A stretch of DNA of 50,690 nucleotides from Alistipes sp. (GCA_023667265.1 JAMPAJ010000002.1:184412-235101); one strand, 5' to 3'. Shown: positions 24,267 to 33,011, counted from the first letter of the stretch. Numbers and translations: made by a program. The notes: generated by a model from the sequence alone, not told the origin.

Positions 24267-25139
24267 ATGGAAAATAAAACCAGCCGCGAATCTGCGGTTT
24301 GCAATTCTAAGCGATTGATATGCACGCCGAGTCAAGCTGCCAAAAACGCCTTTTTTTATGTGCAGGAAGCTGGCGTATTTAATAAAAACAATACCGCCGA
24401 CACTCAACGGCATGATCTGGACTCGTTTCTATTTGTAGCTGTAACCGCCGGAAAAGGTGAGCTTACGGTGAACAGCGAGGAGTTTGAACTGTCAAAAGGC
24501 AATTGTTTTCTTATTGATTGCCGCACACCGCATCACTATAAAAGCGATACCGACGATCCATGGGAAATTGTGTGGATCCATTTCAACGGCGCAACATCCA
24601 GACAGTACTACGAAAATTTTATTTCCCAGAGCCGCAATGTATTTTCTCCATCGTCCTTTGAGGACGCTGTTGACGCTATTTCAAAGATAATTTGTTATAA
24701 CGAGCAGAATAACGCTAATGCTGAGGCGTTATCTTCGGCGCAGATAGTCCGACTGCTGACGATCGCACTTACAACTGCGGAAAAGGAACAGGAGACAGAT
24801 TCTGCGCTTGCGAAGAAGATGTCTGCGGTACATGAATACATAGAGGATCATTTTAATGAGGATATTACGCTGGAACGGCTGGCTGCCGAGTTTTACATAA
24901 GCAAATTTTATCTGACGCGCGAGTACAAAAAAATCTACGGAAAGACAATTTTCCAGCATATTATCAACTGTCGCATTAACTACGGAAAAAGGCTTCTTCG
25001 TTTTTCTGACAAATCTGTTGACGAGATCGCACACCTGTGCGGTTTCAATGACCAAAGCTATTTTGTGCGGCAATTCAAGAAGGCGGAAAACATCACTTGC
25101 TTTGCATACAGAAAAATGTGGCGTGAAAATAATCGGTAA
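24267..25139 (+). CDS. AraC family transcriptional regulator
   Basis: This 290-residue regulator has an N-terminal cupin-like sensor (LDSFLFVAVTAGKGELTVN, then FLIDCRTPHHYKS, WEIVWIHFNG; residues about 45-120). The C-terminal pair of helix-turn-helix motifs lies at about 185-285 (ITLERLAAEFYISKFYLTREYKKIYG and SVDEIAHLCGFNDQSYFVRQFKKAENITCFAYRK). Regulators of this layout sense sugars or glycosides and usually activate adjacent catabolic genes, but no such genes are next to it, so the target is unknown. ATG 24267 follows AAGGAG. Confidence 0.9.
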   Translation: MENKTSRESAVCNSKRLICTPSQAAKNAFFYVQEAGVFNKNNTADTQRHDLDSFLFVAVTAGKGELTVNSEEFELSKGNCFLIDCRTPHHYKSDTDDPWEIVWIHFNGATSRQYYENFISQSRNVFSPSSFEDAVDAISKIICYNEQNNANAEALSSAQIVRLLTIALTTAEKEQETDSALAKKMSAVHEYIEDHFNEDITLERLAAEFYISKFYLTREYKKIYGKTIFQHIINCRINYGKRLLRFSDKSVDEIAHLCGFNDQSYFVRQFKKAENITCFAYRKMWRENNR

Positions 25140-25189
25140 ACGTTATTGTTTCCGCCACCGATATTAATAACAAAATATTGCCGCATGGC

Positions 25190-25218
25190 TTGCAATTTTA
25201 CAAATAATATGTTATAAT
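25190..25218 (+). promoter_or_regulatory. Promoter of the YdbC-like gene (shared motif)
   Basis: TTGCAA (25190-25195), 17 bp, TATAAT (25213-25218), with GCCGCATGGC before the -35 and ATATGT before the -10. Confidence 0.72.
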
Positions 25219-25265
25219 TATTAGCGGCAAATCCCTGCTCAAAGGGAAAATGAAAGGAGAAAAAA

Positions 25266-25499
25266 ATGGCTGAGCTTAAATTTGAAATTACTGAGAAAAT
25301 AGGCGTTCTTTCCGAGAATGCAAAGGGTTGGTCAAAGGAACTGAACATGGTTAGCTGGAACGAGCATGAGCCCAAGTACGACATACGCGAGTGGGCGCCT
25401 GATCATTCGAGAATGGGAAAGGGCGTAACGCTGACTGCCGATGAGCTTGCTGCACTTAAGGAAATGCTTAACGGCATCGACCTGGATTCATTTGAATAA
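25266..25499 (+). CDS. YdbC-like PC4-type single-stranded-DNA-binding protein
   Basis: This 77-residue protein, MAELKFEITEKIGVLSENAKGWSKELNMVSWN with PKYDIREWAPDHSRMGKGVTL, matches the YdbC/PC4 family. The family binds single-stranded nucleic acid as a dimer through a curved beta sheet and is related to eukaryotic coactivator PC4. Length and motif are complete. It has a strong ribosome site (AAAGGAG) and is a monocistronic unit with its own terminator. A role in replication, repair or transcription is inferred from the family. Confidence 0.9.
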   Translation: MAELKFEITEKIGVLSENAKGWSKELNMVSWNEHEPKYDIREWAPDHSRMGKGVTLTADELAALKEMLNGIDLDSFE

Positions 25500-25521
25500 T
25501 ACGTCTTATTCCGACTAAAGG

Positions 25522-25551
25522 AAAACCTCCGCCGCAGGGTGGAGGTTTTTG
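25522..25551 (+). terminator. Terminator of the YdbC-like gene
   Basis: AAAACCTCC (25522-25530) pairs with GGAGGTTTT (25541-25549), followed by TGTTGTTTT. Confidence 0.85.
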
Positions 25552-25633
25552 TTGTTTTGCACAATGTGTAATATTCGCACTTGTCTAAATTGACAAATTG
25601 AATTAAAATAATCAATAAATTTGTAAAATACTA

Positions 25634-25662
25634 TTGACTTTTCGCAAAAGATGTGGTATTAT
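25634..25662 (+). promoter_or_regulatory. Promoter of the large candidate RNA
   Basis: TTGACT (25634-25639), 17 bp, TATTAT (25657-25662), placing the start near 25669. An overlapping TATAAT (25662-25667) would give a 22-bp spacer and is less likely. Confidence 0.65.
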
Positions 25663-25668
25663 ATAATC

Positions 25669-26172
25669 AAAGAAAGGGAGTAAACAAGATTTACTCAAAG
25701 CAAAGTTTACTTGGATTGGGATTCGTCTCATTGTAAATTATTCTGAGCGGAAAGGTAAGTGAGTCCGATGGAGTCGAGTACAGAATCACAGCAGATAGCC
25801 GGCGGGCTTTTGCGGTAGTCAGATTTAGATATGGGAATATAGGTCATTATGACTTGTTCCGTTGATTGAAGCGAAAATGTAATTTGATTGCAGAGAGCAT
25901 GCAGCGCTGAGCAGCTTTAGCGATTTCATGACTGCGTTTGATTTGAGATACAGGATTGTCTGAAATTCCGGCATAGGTCTGAAAATAGATCGCACGAATA
26001 AAAATTTATTGTAAAGGTTGAGTCCAATGAGATGATTTGCTGAGAAATGTTCTTTATCTTTTGCAGCCCGGCGGTATCGGATAATTTTAAAAAGAGGTAA
26101 ACTCCGATGAGATAGTTACTCAAAGTCTGAAATTGAATATTGACAGGCTCCGGATATTTTCGGAGCCTTTTT
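25669..26172 (+). ncRNA. Candidate large structured non-coding RNA (about 500 nt)
   Basis: This gene-free unit has a promoter at 25634 and ends in a strong terminator (GGCTCCG 26146-26152, CGGAGCC 26161-26167, TTTTT). Stop codons break all frames and no ribosome site is followed by a useful ORF. A 5' hairpin GAGTAAA/TTTACTC (25678-25684, 25690-25696) is followed by AGTTTAC (25704-25710), which can pair with GTAAACT (26097-26103), closing almost the whole molecule. Local hairpins include GTCAT/ATGAC near 25844-25853 and CGCTGAG/CTTTAGCG near 25905-25922. Three copies of a motif like AAAGGT..GAGTCCGATGAGAT occur at 25751, 26013 and 26091. The size and architecture resemble the ornate large RNA classes (ROOL, GOLLD, OLE), but I cannot assign it to one. 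RNase P, tmRNA and SRP RNA hallmarks are absent. Confidence 0.62.
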
Positions 26173-26530
26173 CATGAGCCAAAGCCCGTAGCTTCAATGA
26201 AACTCCGGGCTTTTAAGTCAAGACCGCATAATGATTTTTTGCGTTTTTTCAAGAAAGCAACGTCCGAACATATCCCGATATGCATTTCAAGCCAAAAAAC
26301 GGCATTTCGTGCCAAATGTGTTGACTTTCCATTTTTTATCAATTATAATAAAAGCAGAGCTATATCCGACGACCTGAGTTCGGAGGTACCGGATTATTTA
26401 TTTTTTAGAAAAACTATTGATGAATATTTCTGGGTATAGCTGTTATCCCAACATGTATCGTACACTTTTTTATAAAAGTGCAGGATAAATATTTTTATGA
26501 TCGGTATAACCGTTCGGAAAGGAATTACAC
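26173..26530 (+). other. Gap holding a hairpin and the promoter/leader of dockerin gene 2
   Basis: AAAGCCCG (26181-26188) with CGGGCTTT (26206-26213) and a T run makes a second terminator-like hairpin. A promoter TTGACT (26321-26326), 17 bp, TATAAT (26344-26349) gives a leader of about 175 nt with a weak stem ATCCG/CGGAT; no known riboswitch is evident. Confidence 0.55.
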
Positions 26531-28107
26531 ATGAAAAAAGTAATTTCAACACTTGCAGCAGCTATGATGGCTGCAACCTCACTTGCTCCTTCTTTATCAT
26601 TAGCAGGCAATGTAAGCGCAGTATACGCGGCAGAGGATCTGGGAGCGCTTGCGTCCTCTCTTGGCGCTGACACTGATTATCTGAACGTTCCTTATATTCA
26701 AGAGAAAACGGTCGGTACTGATGGCAAAAAGGTATATTCAGATAACAGCTACTACATCACGACAATGGAAGTGCTCGCACACAATGGCGAACTGGAGATC
26801 AGCGATTTGCAGGCCGATGCTTCAAGGCTGTCAGATATATCCGACAGTACCGACCTGCGTGAAAGAATGAAAAGTCAGTGCGAAAAGCTCGGTAACAACG
26901 CCATTTACAGCTATACGTTCAAAAATGCTGCTGCCAAGGATAAGATCTCCGCGCTTCTTGCAGCTGCTGAAAAAGCGTATGCGAATGATGAGTATTTTCA
27001 TATTGGCTACAAAGGTCTTGACATTGAATTTGAACCGGATGGATCATCGGAATATGAAACATATTTATCTGGTCATTTCGCAACAGGCATTGGCATAACA
27101 GACGGCTCATGGACTTTCAACGGCAGAACATTCGACAAATGTATTCTTACCCTGGACACTGTAAATACAGCTAACGGAGAAAGCGCCTTTTCAGAAGATA
27201 CCTGTATCTACATAAACTCCGAAACATATGATTATTATATCCCGAAATATTCGGATTCAGCAGCAGGCGATATTCATATAATTGCAATTGACAACGATAC
27301 AATGCTAAACTGTGACACTTCCGATCTGTTTAATATAAGGTGCACCAAGGTGAATACCAGAGCTGATTATACGATAACCTCGGAAAAAACGGTATTGAAA
27401 CGATACGAAACAGCGAAAATGAGTTTCTTGACTATTGTCACAACTCATATAACGGAGATTTCTTTATAAAAGCTGACAGCTTCAAGATTGAATGTGAGAG
27501 CTCCAGCCTTACTGAGATGACGATAACGAACGATGACGTATACGTTGAAACCATGCTCAGCGCAGGCAGAAGCACGTTTTCTTTTGACGGTAAGGCGTAT
27601 CATATCAGCGGAGCGTACAACACGGGATATATTTTCCCTGTCGGAGACGAGGCAAACAACTATTTCTCCTACAAAAACGGCAATGCTGAATACAGCTTCT
27701 ACGGCAGGCTGTTAGACGGTTTTTCCTTTGAGCCTGCCGATAGCAGCTTCGTTATTGACGGAAAGGCAGGCGTTCGTTTCTCCGGCAATTCAGAAACAAT
27801 GGGCAATATTTTCGTCTCTGAAAAAACAGAGGTCAGATACGACGAAGACGGTATTTCAGGTTTTTATCTGGATAAGGACAAGGACGGCGTATTCGAGCAT
27901 AGGGTAGAAACTGGTGATGTAAACTGCGATGGAAAAATTGATGCAAGCGACGCTTCGTTTGTGCTGCAGGCATATTCCTCACTTTCCACAGGCGGAACAA
28001 CATATCTCAATTACAGTCTCGCTGATTGGAACGGCGACGATAAGATAGACGCCTCAGACGCTTCCCTGATTCTCCAGAAGTATGCTGAGCTTTCTACGAC
28101 GAAATAA
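26531..28107 (+). pseudogene. Secreted dockerin protein split by a frameshift
   Basis: Two frames form one gene. 26531-27469 encodes a signal peptide (ending SLAGNVSAVYA) and a Ser/Asp/Tyr-rich domain of unknown fold. 27517-28107 continues with similar beta-rich sequence and ends in a type I dockerin (GDVNCDGKIDASDASFVLQAY and ADWNGDDKIDASDASLILQKY). One extra A in the A6 run at 27384-27389 would join TSEK to NGIETIRNSENEFLDYCHN and run uninterrupted to the dockerin, giving about 524 residues. As written, translation stops after 312 residues and the protein loses its dockerin. A sequencing error, a recent mutation or slippage on the A run are all possible. No catalytic family is recognised. 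Confidence 0.75.
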
Positions 28108-28109
28108 TC

Positions 28110-28155
28110 ACAAGCTGTTAGAACGCTTTATGGGCGTTTTAACAGCTTGTTTTTT
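28110..28155 (+). terminator. Strong terminator after dockerin gene 2
   Basis: A 17-bp stem (28110-28126 with 28134-28150, one G-U pair) followed directly by TTTTTT. Confidence 0.92.
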
Positions 28156-28191
28156 AAGGCAGCACTGCACAAAGATTGTGCGGTGCTGCCC
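28156..28191. repeat. Short palindromic element (copy 2)
   Basis: GGCAGCAC (28158-28165) pairs with GTGCTGCC (28183-28190) around GCAC/GTGC. It resembles 17040-17076 in sequence and layout, and sits just before the convergent recombinase stop. Confidence 0.6.
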
Positions 28192-28200
28192 TAAGCGTAT

Positions 28201-29172
28201 TCACTTTTTATTATCAGATCTCACATCTGCAAGGGGATTTCCCTCAGCCGCGCTGCGCAGACTTTCGCTGTTGATATGCGTATATATCTCTGTCGTCGAA
28301 ACGTGAGCGTGACCCAGAATCTCTTTTAAAGTCAGCATATCGGCGCCGCCGTACTGATACATAAGTGTTGCCGCAGTATGACGCAGCTTATGCGTAGTTA
28401 TGCCTTTGCCGTCCAGACCTGCAGCCTTTAGCGAATTTTCTACGATCTGCTGAACACGCCGTTTTGAAATACGTCTGTTCTGCTTGCTGATGAAAAGAGC
28501 CGGCTCAGCCTTGGCTTTTTCGTTGGCAAGGCGGATCTCCAGATAGCTGACGAGAGCTTCTACGCAGGCAGTATTCAGATAAACCATACGTTCTTTTCTG
28601 CCTTTTCCCATAACCTTCATGTTATATTCTGTAAGGTCGATATCACTGATATTTATGCCCACAAGCTCGCTCAATCTCATACCGCAGTTAAGAAAAAATG
28701 TCAGAATACAGTAATCCCGGACTGAATCACCGGAGTCGGACGATCTCAAAAGCCGCATACTTTCCTCCAGAGAAAGAAATTTCGGCAGCGCAGCTTTGGG
28801 CGAGGGGACTTCAATATCGCGTATAGGATTTTCCTCAAGAATATGAGCTGTTTTCGTCAGATATCCGAAAAAGCTGCGAAGAGACGATACCTTGCGGTAT
28901 CTCGCCCTTTCTGCATTGCTTCTTTCGTCGGCGGTATAAAAAATGAAATTGTAAATATCTGAAAGGGTAATTCTTTTCAGGTCGGCAGCAGTCATGGAGG
29001 AAATATCAGTGCCGTCTATATATCCGTCGGTGTTGAGAATATATTTTAAAAATAGCCGCACATCGAGATAATATTCATTTATCGTCCTTTCCGAAAGCAT
29101 TTTCACGACGCGTATGTGAACCAGATAGTCATTGAGAAACTCGGGATTTTCATTGCTGTTGTAATTCGACAT
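28201..29172 (-). CDS. Tyrosine recombinase, XerC/XerD type
   Basis: This 323-residue recombinase has an N-terminal SAM-like DNA-binding domain (LNDYLVHIRVVKMLSERTINEYYLDVRLFLKYI). The catalytic domain contains all expected residues: Arg in CGMRLSELVGI, Lys in MGKGRKERMVYL, HKLRHT, and the Tyr nucleophile in LGHAHVSTTEIYTHI. The Xer-like length, complete catalytic set and absence of phage neighbours favour a chromosomal role in dimer resolution, acting at a dif site. Its start lies inside the 3' end of the upstream MATE gene (23-bp overlap), so the two are co-transcribed. A role as integrase of a lost element cannot be excluded. Confidence 0.88.
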   Translation of the reverse strand: MSNYNSNENPEFLNDYLVHIRVVKMLSERTINEYYLDVRLFLKYILNTDGYIDGTDISSMTAADLKRITLSDIYNFIFYTADERSNAERARYRKVSSLRSFFGYLTKTAHILEENPIRDIEVPSPKAALPKFLSLEESMRLLRSSDSGDSVRDYCILTFFLNCGMRLSELVGINISDIDLTEYNMKVMGKGRKERMVYLNTACVEALVSYLEIRLANEKAKAEPALFISKQNRRISKRRVQQIVENSLKAAGLDGKGITTHKLRHTAATLMYQYGGADMLTLKEILGHAHVSTTEIYTHINSESLRSAAEGNPLADVRSDNKK

Positions 29173-30523
29173 TATTATTAACAGTCTCCTTCTGAGTTAA
29201 ATTATTGAGCCACAGATATTTCCTGTAGTGCTTATAAACTGCCGGAAGTTTTATTATCTCGTCAATATTTATAATGATATACACGATAGAAACAGGCAGA
29301 TCGAAAAAAAACGAGCAGATTATTCCAATGGGCACTGTAACGCACCACATGGTTATAGTATCACATTTCAAGCCGAATTTCGAGTCGCCGCCGGATGGGA
29401 AAATGCCTGAAATAACAGTCATATTCATAGCCTTGCCGATCACGTAATAGGAACTTACGCAAAGCATCAGCCGCAGATATTTCTGAGCGACAGGCGTAAT
29501 TGTTTTAAACATAGGCACAAACGGGACAACACAGAGAATAATAAGACCTGAGATAATACCAGAGGCAAGAGAAATTCTGCACAGCTTTGAACCATAGCTC
29601 TTCGCCTTGTCAATATTGCCGCGTCCAAGCTCAGCTCCTACCATTATTCCGCTTGCGGTTGCGACGCCCTGGGATATACAGATCGCAAGATTTTTCACTA
29701 TGTTAGCAATAGAGTTTGCAGCGGCAGCGTCGCTTCCGCGATGACCGAGAATAACGCTGTACATCGTAAATCCAAGTCCCCAGCCAAGCAGATCGCCTAA
29801 CAGAGGAAGAGCATATTTTCTGAAATCCCTGCCGAGAACCTTATCGTTATGTAAAAAATATGAGAGCCTTAGCCTTATCTCCTTGTTCCGGAGCATTACG
29901 ATATACGTCCAGATAAGCTCGACAGCCTTTGAGATAACCGTTGCAACAGCAGCTCCGCGGACCTCCATCCTCGGAAATATGCCGACGCCGAAGATGAGCA
30001 GCCAGTTGAATAGAATATTGAGTACGACCGAAATTGAGCTTATGAGCGAGCTTTTTCCGGCATGACCGCAGTTTTTCATTATGCACAGGTATGCCTGGGA
30101 CAGAGCTATCAGCAGATACGACGGCGCAACAGCCTTCAGATATTGAGCGCCGAGCTCCACAAGTGACGCATCGGAGACGAAGCATTTCATCAACAGCTCG
30201 GGAAAGAAGAAGGCACAGATCGAGAAGGGGAGTGCAGAAATGATCAACATTTTCAATCCTATTCCAAGAACCTTTTCAACAGATTCTGCGTCCTCTATAC
30301 CCCAGTACTGAGCCGCCAGAATGGATACGCCTCCGGTAATGGCAAATGTGAAAAGTCCGTAGACGAATTGGACTTGTCCTGCGAGAGAGACTGCCGAAAG
30401 CGAATCCTGGTTGAGGAAACCCATCATCACCGCATCGGTAAAGCTTACAAGGGCAAGCATAAGCTGCTGCAAAGAAATTGGCAGAACGAGCCTCAGCAGC
30501 TTTTTTCTGAATTCATTTTTCAT
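29150..30523 (-). CDS. MATE family efflux transporter
   Basis: This 457-residue protein has twelve predicted membrane segments. It shows LPISLQQLMLALVSFTDAVMMGFL in helix 1-2, AAQYWG, and SSISVVLNILFNWLLIFG in the middle of the N-terminal half. The start is ATG 30523, behind AAGGAG; the longer frame has no such site. The 3' end overlaps the Xer-type gene and another MATE gene lies 94 bp upstream, so this may be a three-gene unit. The substrate is unknown. Confidence 0.9.
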   Translation of the reverse strand: MKNEFRKKLLRLVLPISLQQLMLALVSFTDAVMMGFLNQDSLSAVSLAGQVQFVYGLFTFAITGGVSILAAQYWGIEDAESVEKVLGIGLKMLIISALPFSICAFFFPELLMKCFVSDASLVELGAQYLKAVAPSYLLIALSQAYLCIMKNCGHAGKSSLISSISVVLNILFNWLLIFGVGIFPRMEVRGAAVATVISKAVELIWTYIVMLRNKEIRLRLSYFLHNDKVLGRDFRKYALPLLGDLLGWGLGFTMYSVILGHRGSDAAAANSIANIVKNLAICISQGVATASGIMVGAELGRGNIDKAKSYGSKLCRISLASGIISGLIILCVVPFVPMFKTITPVAQKYLRLMLCVSSYYVIGKAMNMTVISGIFPSGGDSKFGLKCDTITMWCVTVPIGIICSFFFDLPVSIVYIIINIDEIIKLPAVYKHYRKYLWLNNLTQKETVNNNVELQQQ

Positions 30524-30617
30524 ATTCAAACTCCTTAAAATTACGCGAACGATGCCTAAACGTTCGGTTTTCACAGATTATTATGTCATTACACATTGCA
30601 GCCCACGCGGTATTACC

Positions 30618-31949
30618 TTAACATTTCCGCTTACGAAAATATCTGAATGCAGCAAAACACATAATGATTTGCAGAACGGTCGAACATGGCGTAGAAAGTC
30701 CGATGAGGAACAGCGAACCGTTTCCGAAATGCTGCATAAGAAATGCAACGGGGATCCTCACGCAGAAAGCGCCGCAGATACCTTGAAGCATAACGAATTT
30801 AGTTTTTTCGATTCCGTTATAATAGCCGATAAAGCAGAACAGAAAGCAGGTCAGCAGGCAGTCGATGGCATATGCTTTCAGATAGCTCCAGGCATCGGCA
30901 ACGGCGGCAGCGTCCTTTGAGAATATGCCAGCCAGCAGATCGCCGTGGAAGAATGTCAGCAGGAACATAACAACACCGAATGCAAATGATACGGCAATAC
31001 CGCTCTTTAACGCTTTTTCCGCACGATCAGGCTTGCCTGCTCCAATATTCTGAGCAACGAAAGAAGACATCGACTGCATGAAAGCGCTGGGAACGAGCAT
31101 GATGAATGCGCAAACCTTTTCGGCAACGCCAATTCCTGCTGACGCCGTCAGACCGAGCTGATTAACAATGGCGAGCAAAACAAGAAATGATATTCCTACC
31201 AGAAAATCCTGCAAAGCAATTGGCGTTCCGATCCGGAAAATAGCGGCGGCAAATTTTTTCTTAAGTTTCAGATCTGATCGGTGAAACCGGAACGGAAGCT
31301 CCGCCTTTCGTATAATAAAAAGCGATATTATAACGCTGATAAGCTGTGCAATTACAGTTGCCCACGCTGCGCCTGGAGCGCCGAGATCAAGCACGGCTAC
31401 AAAGAACAGGTCGCCGAGAATGTTAAAAATGCAGGCGATTCCTACTGCGATCAGCGGAGTCCTGGAGTCGCCAAGTCCCCGGAAAATGCTGCCAAGCAGA
31501 TTATACGCGGTAATTACAAGAAAGCCTCCGCCGCATATCCTTATATAATTTACAGTAATGTCAAACGCTTCGTCAGGGGCTTGCATTACTTTGGCAAGAG
31601 GGCCGGCGAACAGGATGCTTACTGCAGTGAAAACAGATCCAACTATTACAAATATCAGAAGTCCGGCGCCGATAGTCCTGGCTGCGTCGTCAGGCTTTTT
31701 TTGCCCGATTTTCTGCCCTACGGCAACGGTAATTCCCATTGCGAAGCTGACAATAAGATTTGTGAGAGTAAGTATTATCTGAGAACCGGTAGAAACGCCT
31801 GAAACGTCTGCATTTGTGCTGAATCGTCCCACAACCAGAAGATCTACCGCTCCGTACATCGCCTGTAGGAACATGGCGAAAAGCACAGGAAGCATAAATT
31901 TCAGAAGCTGCGGTAAGATCGCTCCTTTTGTAAAATCATTGTTTTTCAT
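30618..31949 (-). CDS. MATE family efflux transporter behind a MITE
   Basis: This 443-residue MATE protein has LPVLFAMFLQAMYGAVDLLVVGRF near the N-terminus, VGQKIGQ, and AVGIACIFNILGDLFFVAVL in the fourth to fifth segments. It closely resembles the DinF/NorM-type Na+ or H+ antiporters of Firmicutes. The start is ATG 31949 behind GGAGGT. The end of MITE copy 2 lies only 13 bp upstream of the start, so the native promoter is either inside or beyond the element. This insertion may have changed expression of this gene and, through readthrough, of the following MATE and Xer genes. Confidence 0.9.
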   Translation of the reverse strand: MKNNDFTKGAILPQLLKFMLPVLFAMFLQAMYGAVDLLVVGRFSTNADVSGVSTGSQIILTLTNLIVSFAMGITVAVGQKIGQKKPDDAARTIGAGLLIFVIVGSVFTAVSILFAGPLAKVMQAPDEAFDITVNYIRICGGGFLVITAYNLLGSIFRGLGDSRTPLIAVGIACIFNILGDLFFVAVLDLGAPGAAWATVIAQLISVIISLFIIRKAELPFRFHRSDLKLKKKFAAAIFRIGTPIALQDFLVGISFLVLLAIVNQLGLTASAGIGVAEKVCAFIMLVPSAFMQSMSSFVAQNIGAGKPDRAEKALKSGIAVSFAFGVVMFLLTFFHGDLLAGIFSKDAAAVADAWSYLKAYAIDCLLTCFLFCFIGYYNGIEKTKFVMLQGICGAFCVRIPVAFLMQHFGNGSLFLIGLSTPCSTVLQIIMCFAAFRYFRKRKC

Positions 31950-31961
31950 ATGTACCTCCAG

Positions 31962-32178
31962 CTGTGTTCATAGGATAAGCTGCACGTATTTTCGGCAAAT
32001 TCTGCCGATTGCTGCGTTGAAAATCCTTGCCATACATCAAGTATGCCTGCAGATTTTCGAGTCTCGACTGTCGTCTCGGTCGGTGCTTCTGCTTCGCAGA
32101 GGTGTCCACTGGACACCCGCACCCTTACACTCGGCAAAATTATGCTCGAAAGTACGCACCTCTTCCCTATGAACACAG
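31962..32178. mobile_element. MITE-like element, copy 2 (217 bp)
   Basis: Terminal inverted repeats CTGTGTTCATAGG (31962-31974) and CCTATGAACACAG (32166-32178) bound an interior very similar to copy 1, including CGGCA-AATTC-TGCCG and a hairpin GGTGTCC-ACT-GGACACC. It contains no transposase. It sits immediately upstream of the MATE gene's ribosome binding site. Confidence 0.78.
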
Positions 32179-32183
32179 ACTCT

Positions 32184-32230
32184 AAAAACTGGATAAAACA
32201 GCAGACATATCAGACTGCGGTCTTATCCAG
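32184..32230 (-). terminator. Terminator of the LbH acyltransferase-like gene
   Basis: Read on the minus strand, CTGGATAA (32230-32223) pairs with TTATCCAG (32196-32189), with GCAG/CTGC inside and a run of five T after it. Confidence 0.78.
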
Positions 32231-32345
32231 CAATAATATTATAGATAATCTCTGAAAACCTCTTCTTACAAAAATCAGTTATGCACGGCATTTGCTTCAA
32301 TTCTTCATGGTACGTAAACGCAAATGACGCGGAGACAAGTTCCGA

Positions 32346-33011
32346 TCATTTCTTCGTAACAATAACGCCGCCTGTTTTCCATATAGAATTTTCAGGCACA
32401 ACGCCTCTCACGCAGCTTGTGGGATAGATATTAGACGATCTGCCGATTACAGTACCGGGATTCAGTACACTGTTGCAGCCAACCTCAACATTATCGCCCA
32501 GCATTGCGCCGATCTTCTTCATACCTGTCTCTATTTTCTCCTCACCGGATCTTATGACGACGTTTGTCTTGTCTGATTTTACATTCGACGTTATAGAACC
32601 GGCTCCCATATGCGATTTGTAGCCAAGAATACTGTCTCCCACGTAGTTGTAGTGGGGAGTCTGGACATTGTCAAAGAGAATGACGTTTTTCAGCTCAACG
32701 GAATTTCCTACAACGCAGCCGCTGCCGACAAGTGCGCTTCCTCTTATGAAAGCGCAGTGGCGAACCTCTGTATTTGCACCAATTATGCACGGCGAGCCAA
32801 GATATGCGCTCGGGAAGACCTTAGCGGTTTTATGTACCCATACATTTTCCGCCGGATTGCTGAATTCCTCCGGGTCAAGGGTTTTTCCGAGGGCGACGAT
32901 GAAATCACTGAGTCCCTTCAGCGCCTCCCAGGGATATGTGAAGCCGTTGAGATAATCCTTCGCCATTGTGTGATTGAGGTCGTAAAGCTCGCAGATCTTT
33001 ATATTATTCAT
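32346..33011 (-). CDS. Left-handed beta-helix (hexapeptide) transferase-like protein
   Basis: This 221-residue protein has imperfect hexapeptide repeats from about residue 55 to 200 (VWVHKTAKVFPSAYLGSPCIIGANTEVRHC, then SALVGSGCVVGNSVELKNVILFDNV, then IGAMLGDNVEVGCNSVLNPGTVIG), which form a left-handed beta-helix. The arrangement resembles the C-terminal acetyltransferase half of GlmU or sugar nucleotidyltransferases without the nucleotidyl domain. Such proteins are usually annotated as UDP-GlcNAc pyrophosphorylase-related. A role as acyl- or acetyltransferase in nucleotide-sugar metabolism is likely but unproven. ATG is behind GGAGG, with a good minus-strand promoter at 33098-33126. Confidence 0.8.
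   Translation of the reverse strand: MNNIKICELYDLNHTMAKDYLNGFTYPWEALKGLSDFIVALGKTLDPEEFSNPAENVWVHKTAKVFPSAYLGSPCIIGANTEVRHCAFIRGSALVGSGCVVGNSVELKNVILFDNVQTPHYNYVGDSILGYKSHMGAGSITSNVKSDKTNVVIRSGEEKIETGMKKIGAMLGDNVEVGCNSVLNPGTVIGRSSNIYPTSCVRGVVPENSIWKTGGVIVTKK

Noticed and set aside
25669-26172. Assignment of the large RNA as RNase P, tmRNA or SRP RNA
   Set aside because: No RNase P core motifs, no tRNA-like ends with a tag frame, and no SRP tetraloop stem were found.
26140-26439. Plus-strand ORF of 99 codons across the RNA terminator and the dockerin 2 promoter
   Set aside because: It has no ribosome site, no recognisable composition, and overlaps two terminator hairpins and a promoter.
31946-32176. 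Minus-strand ORF with an SSGHLCEAEAPTETT-type peptide, similar to one in 17342-17764
   Set aside because: Both lie within the two MITE copies; the shared peptide reflects the conserved repeat DNA, not a gene, and neither has a ribosome site.
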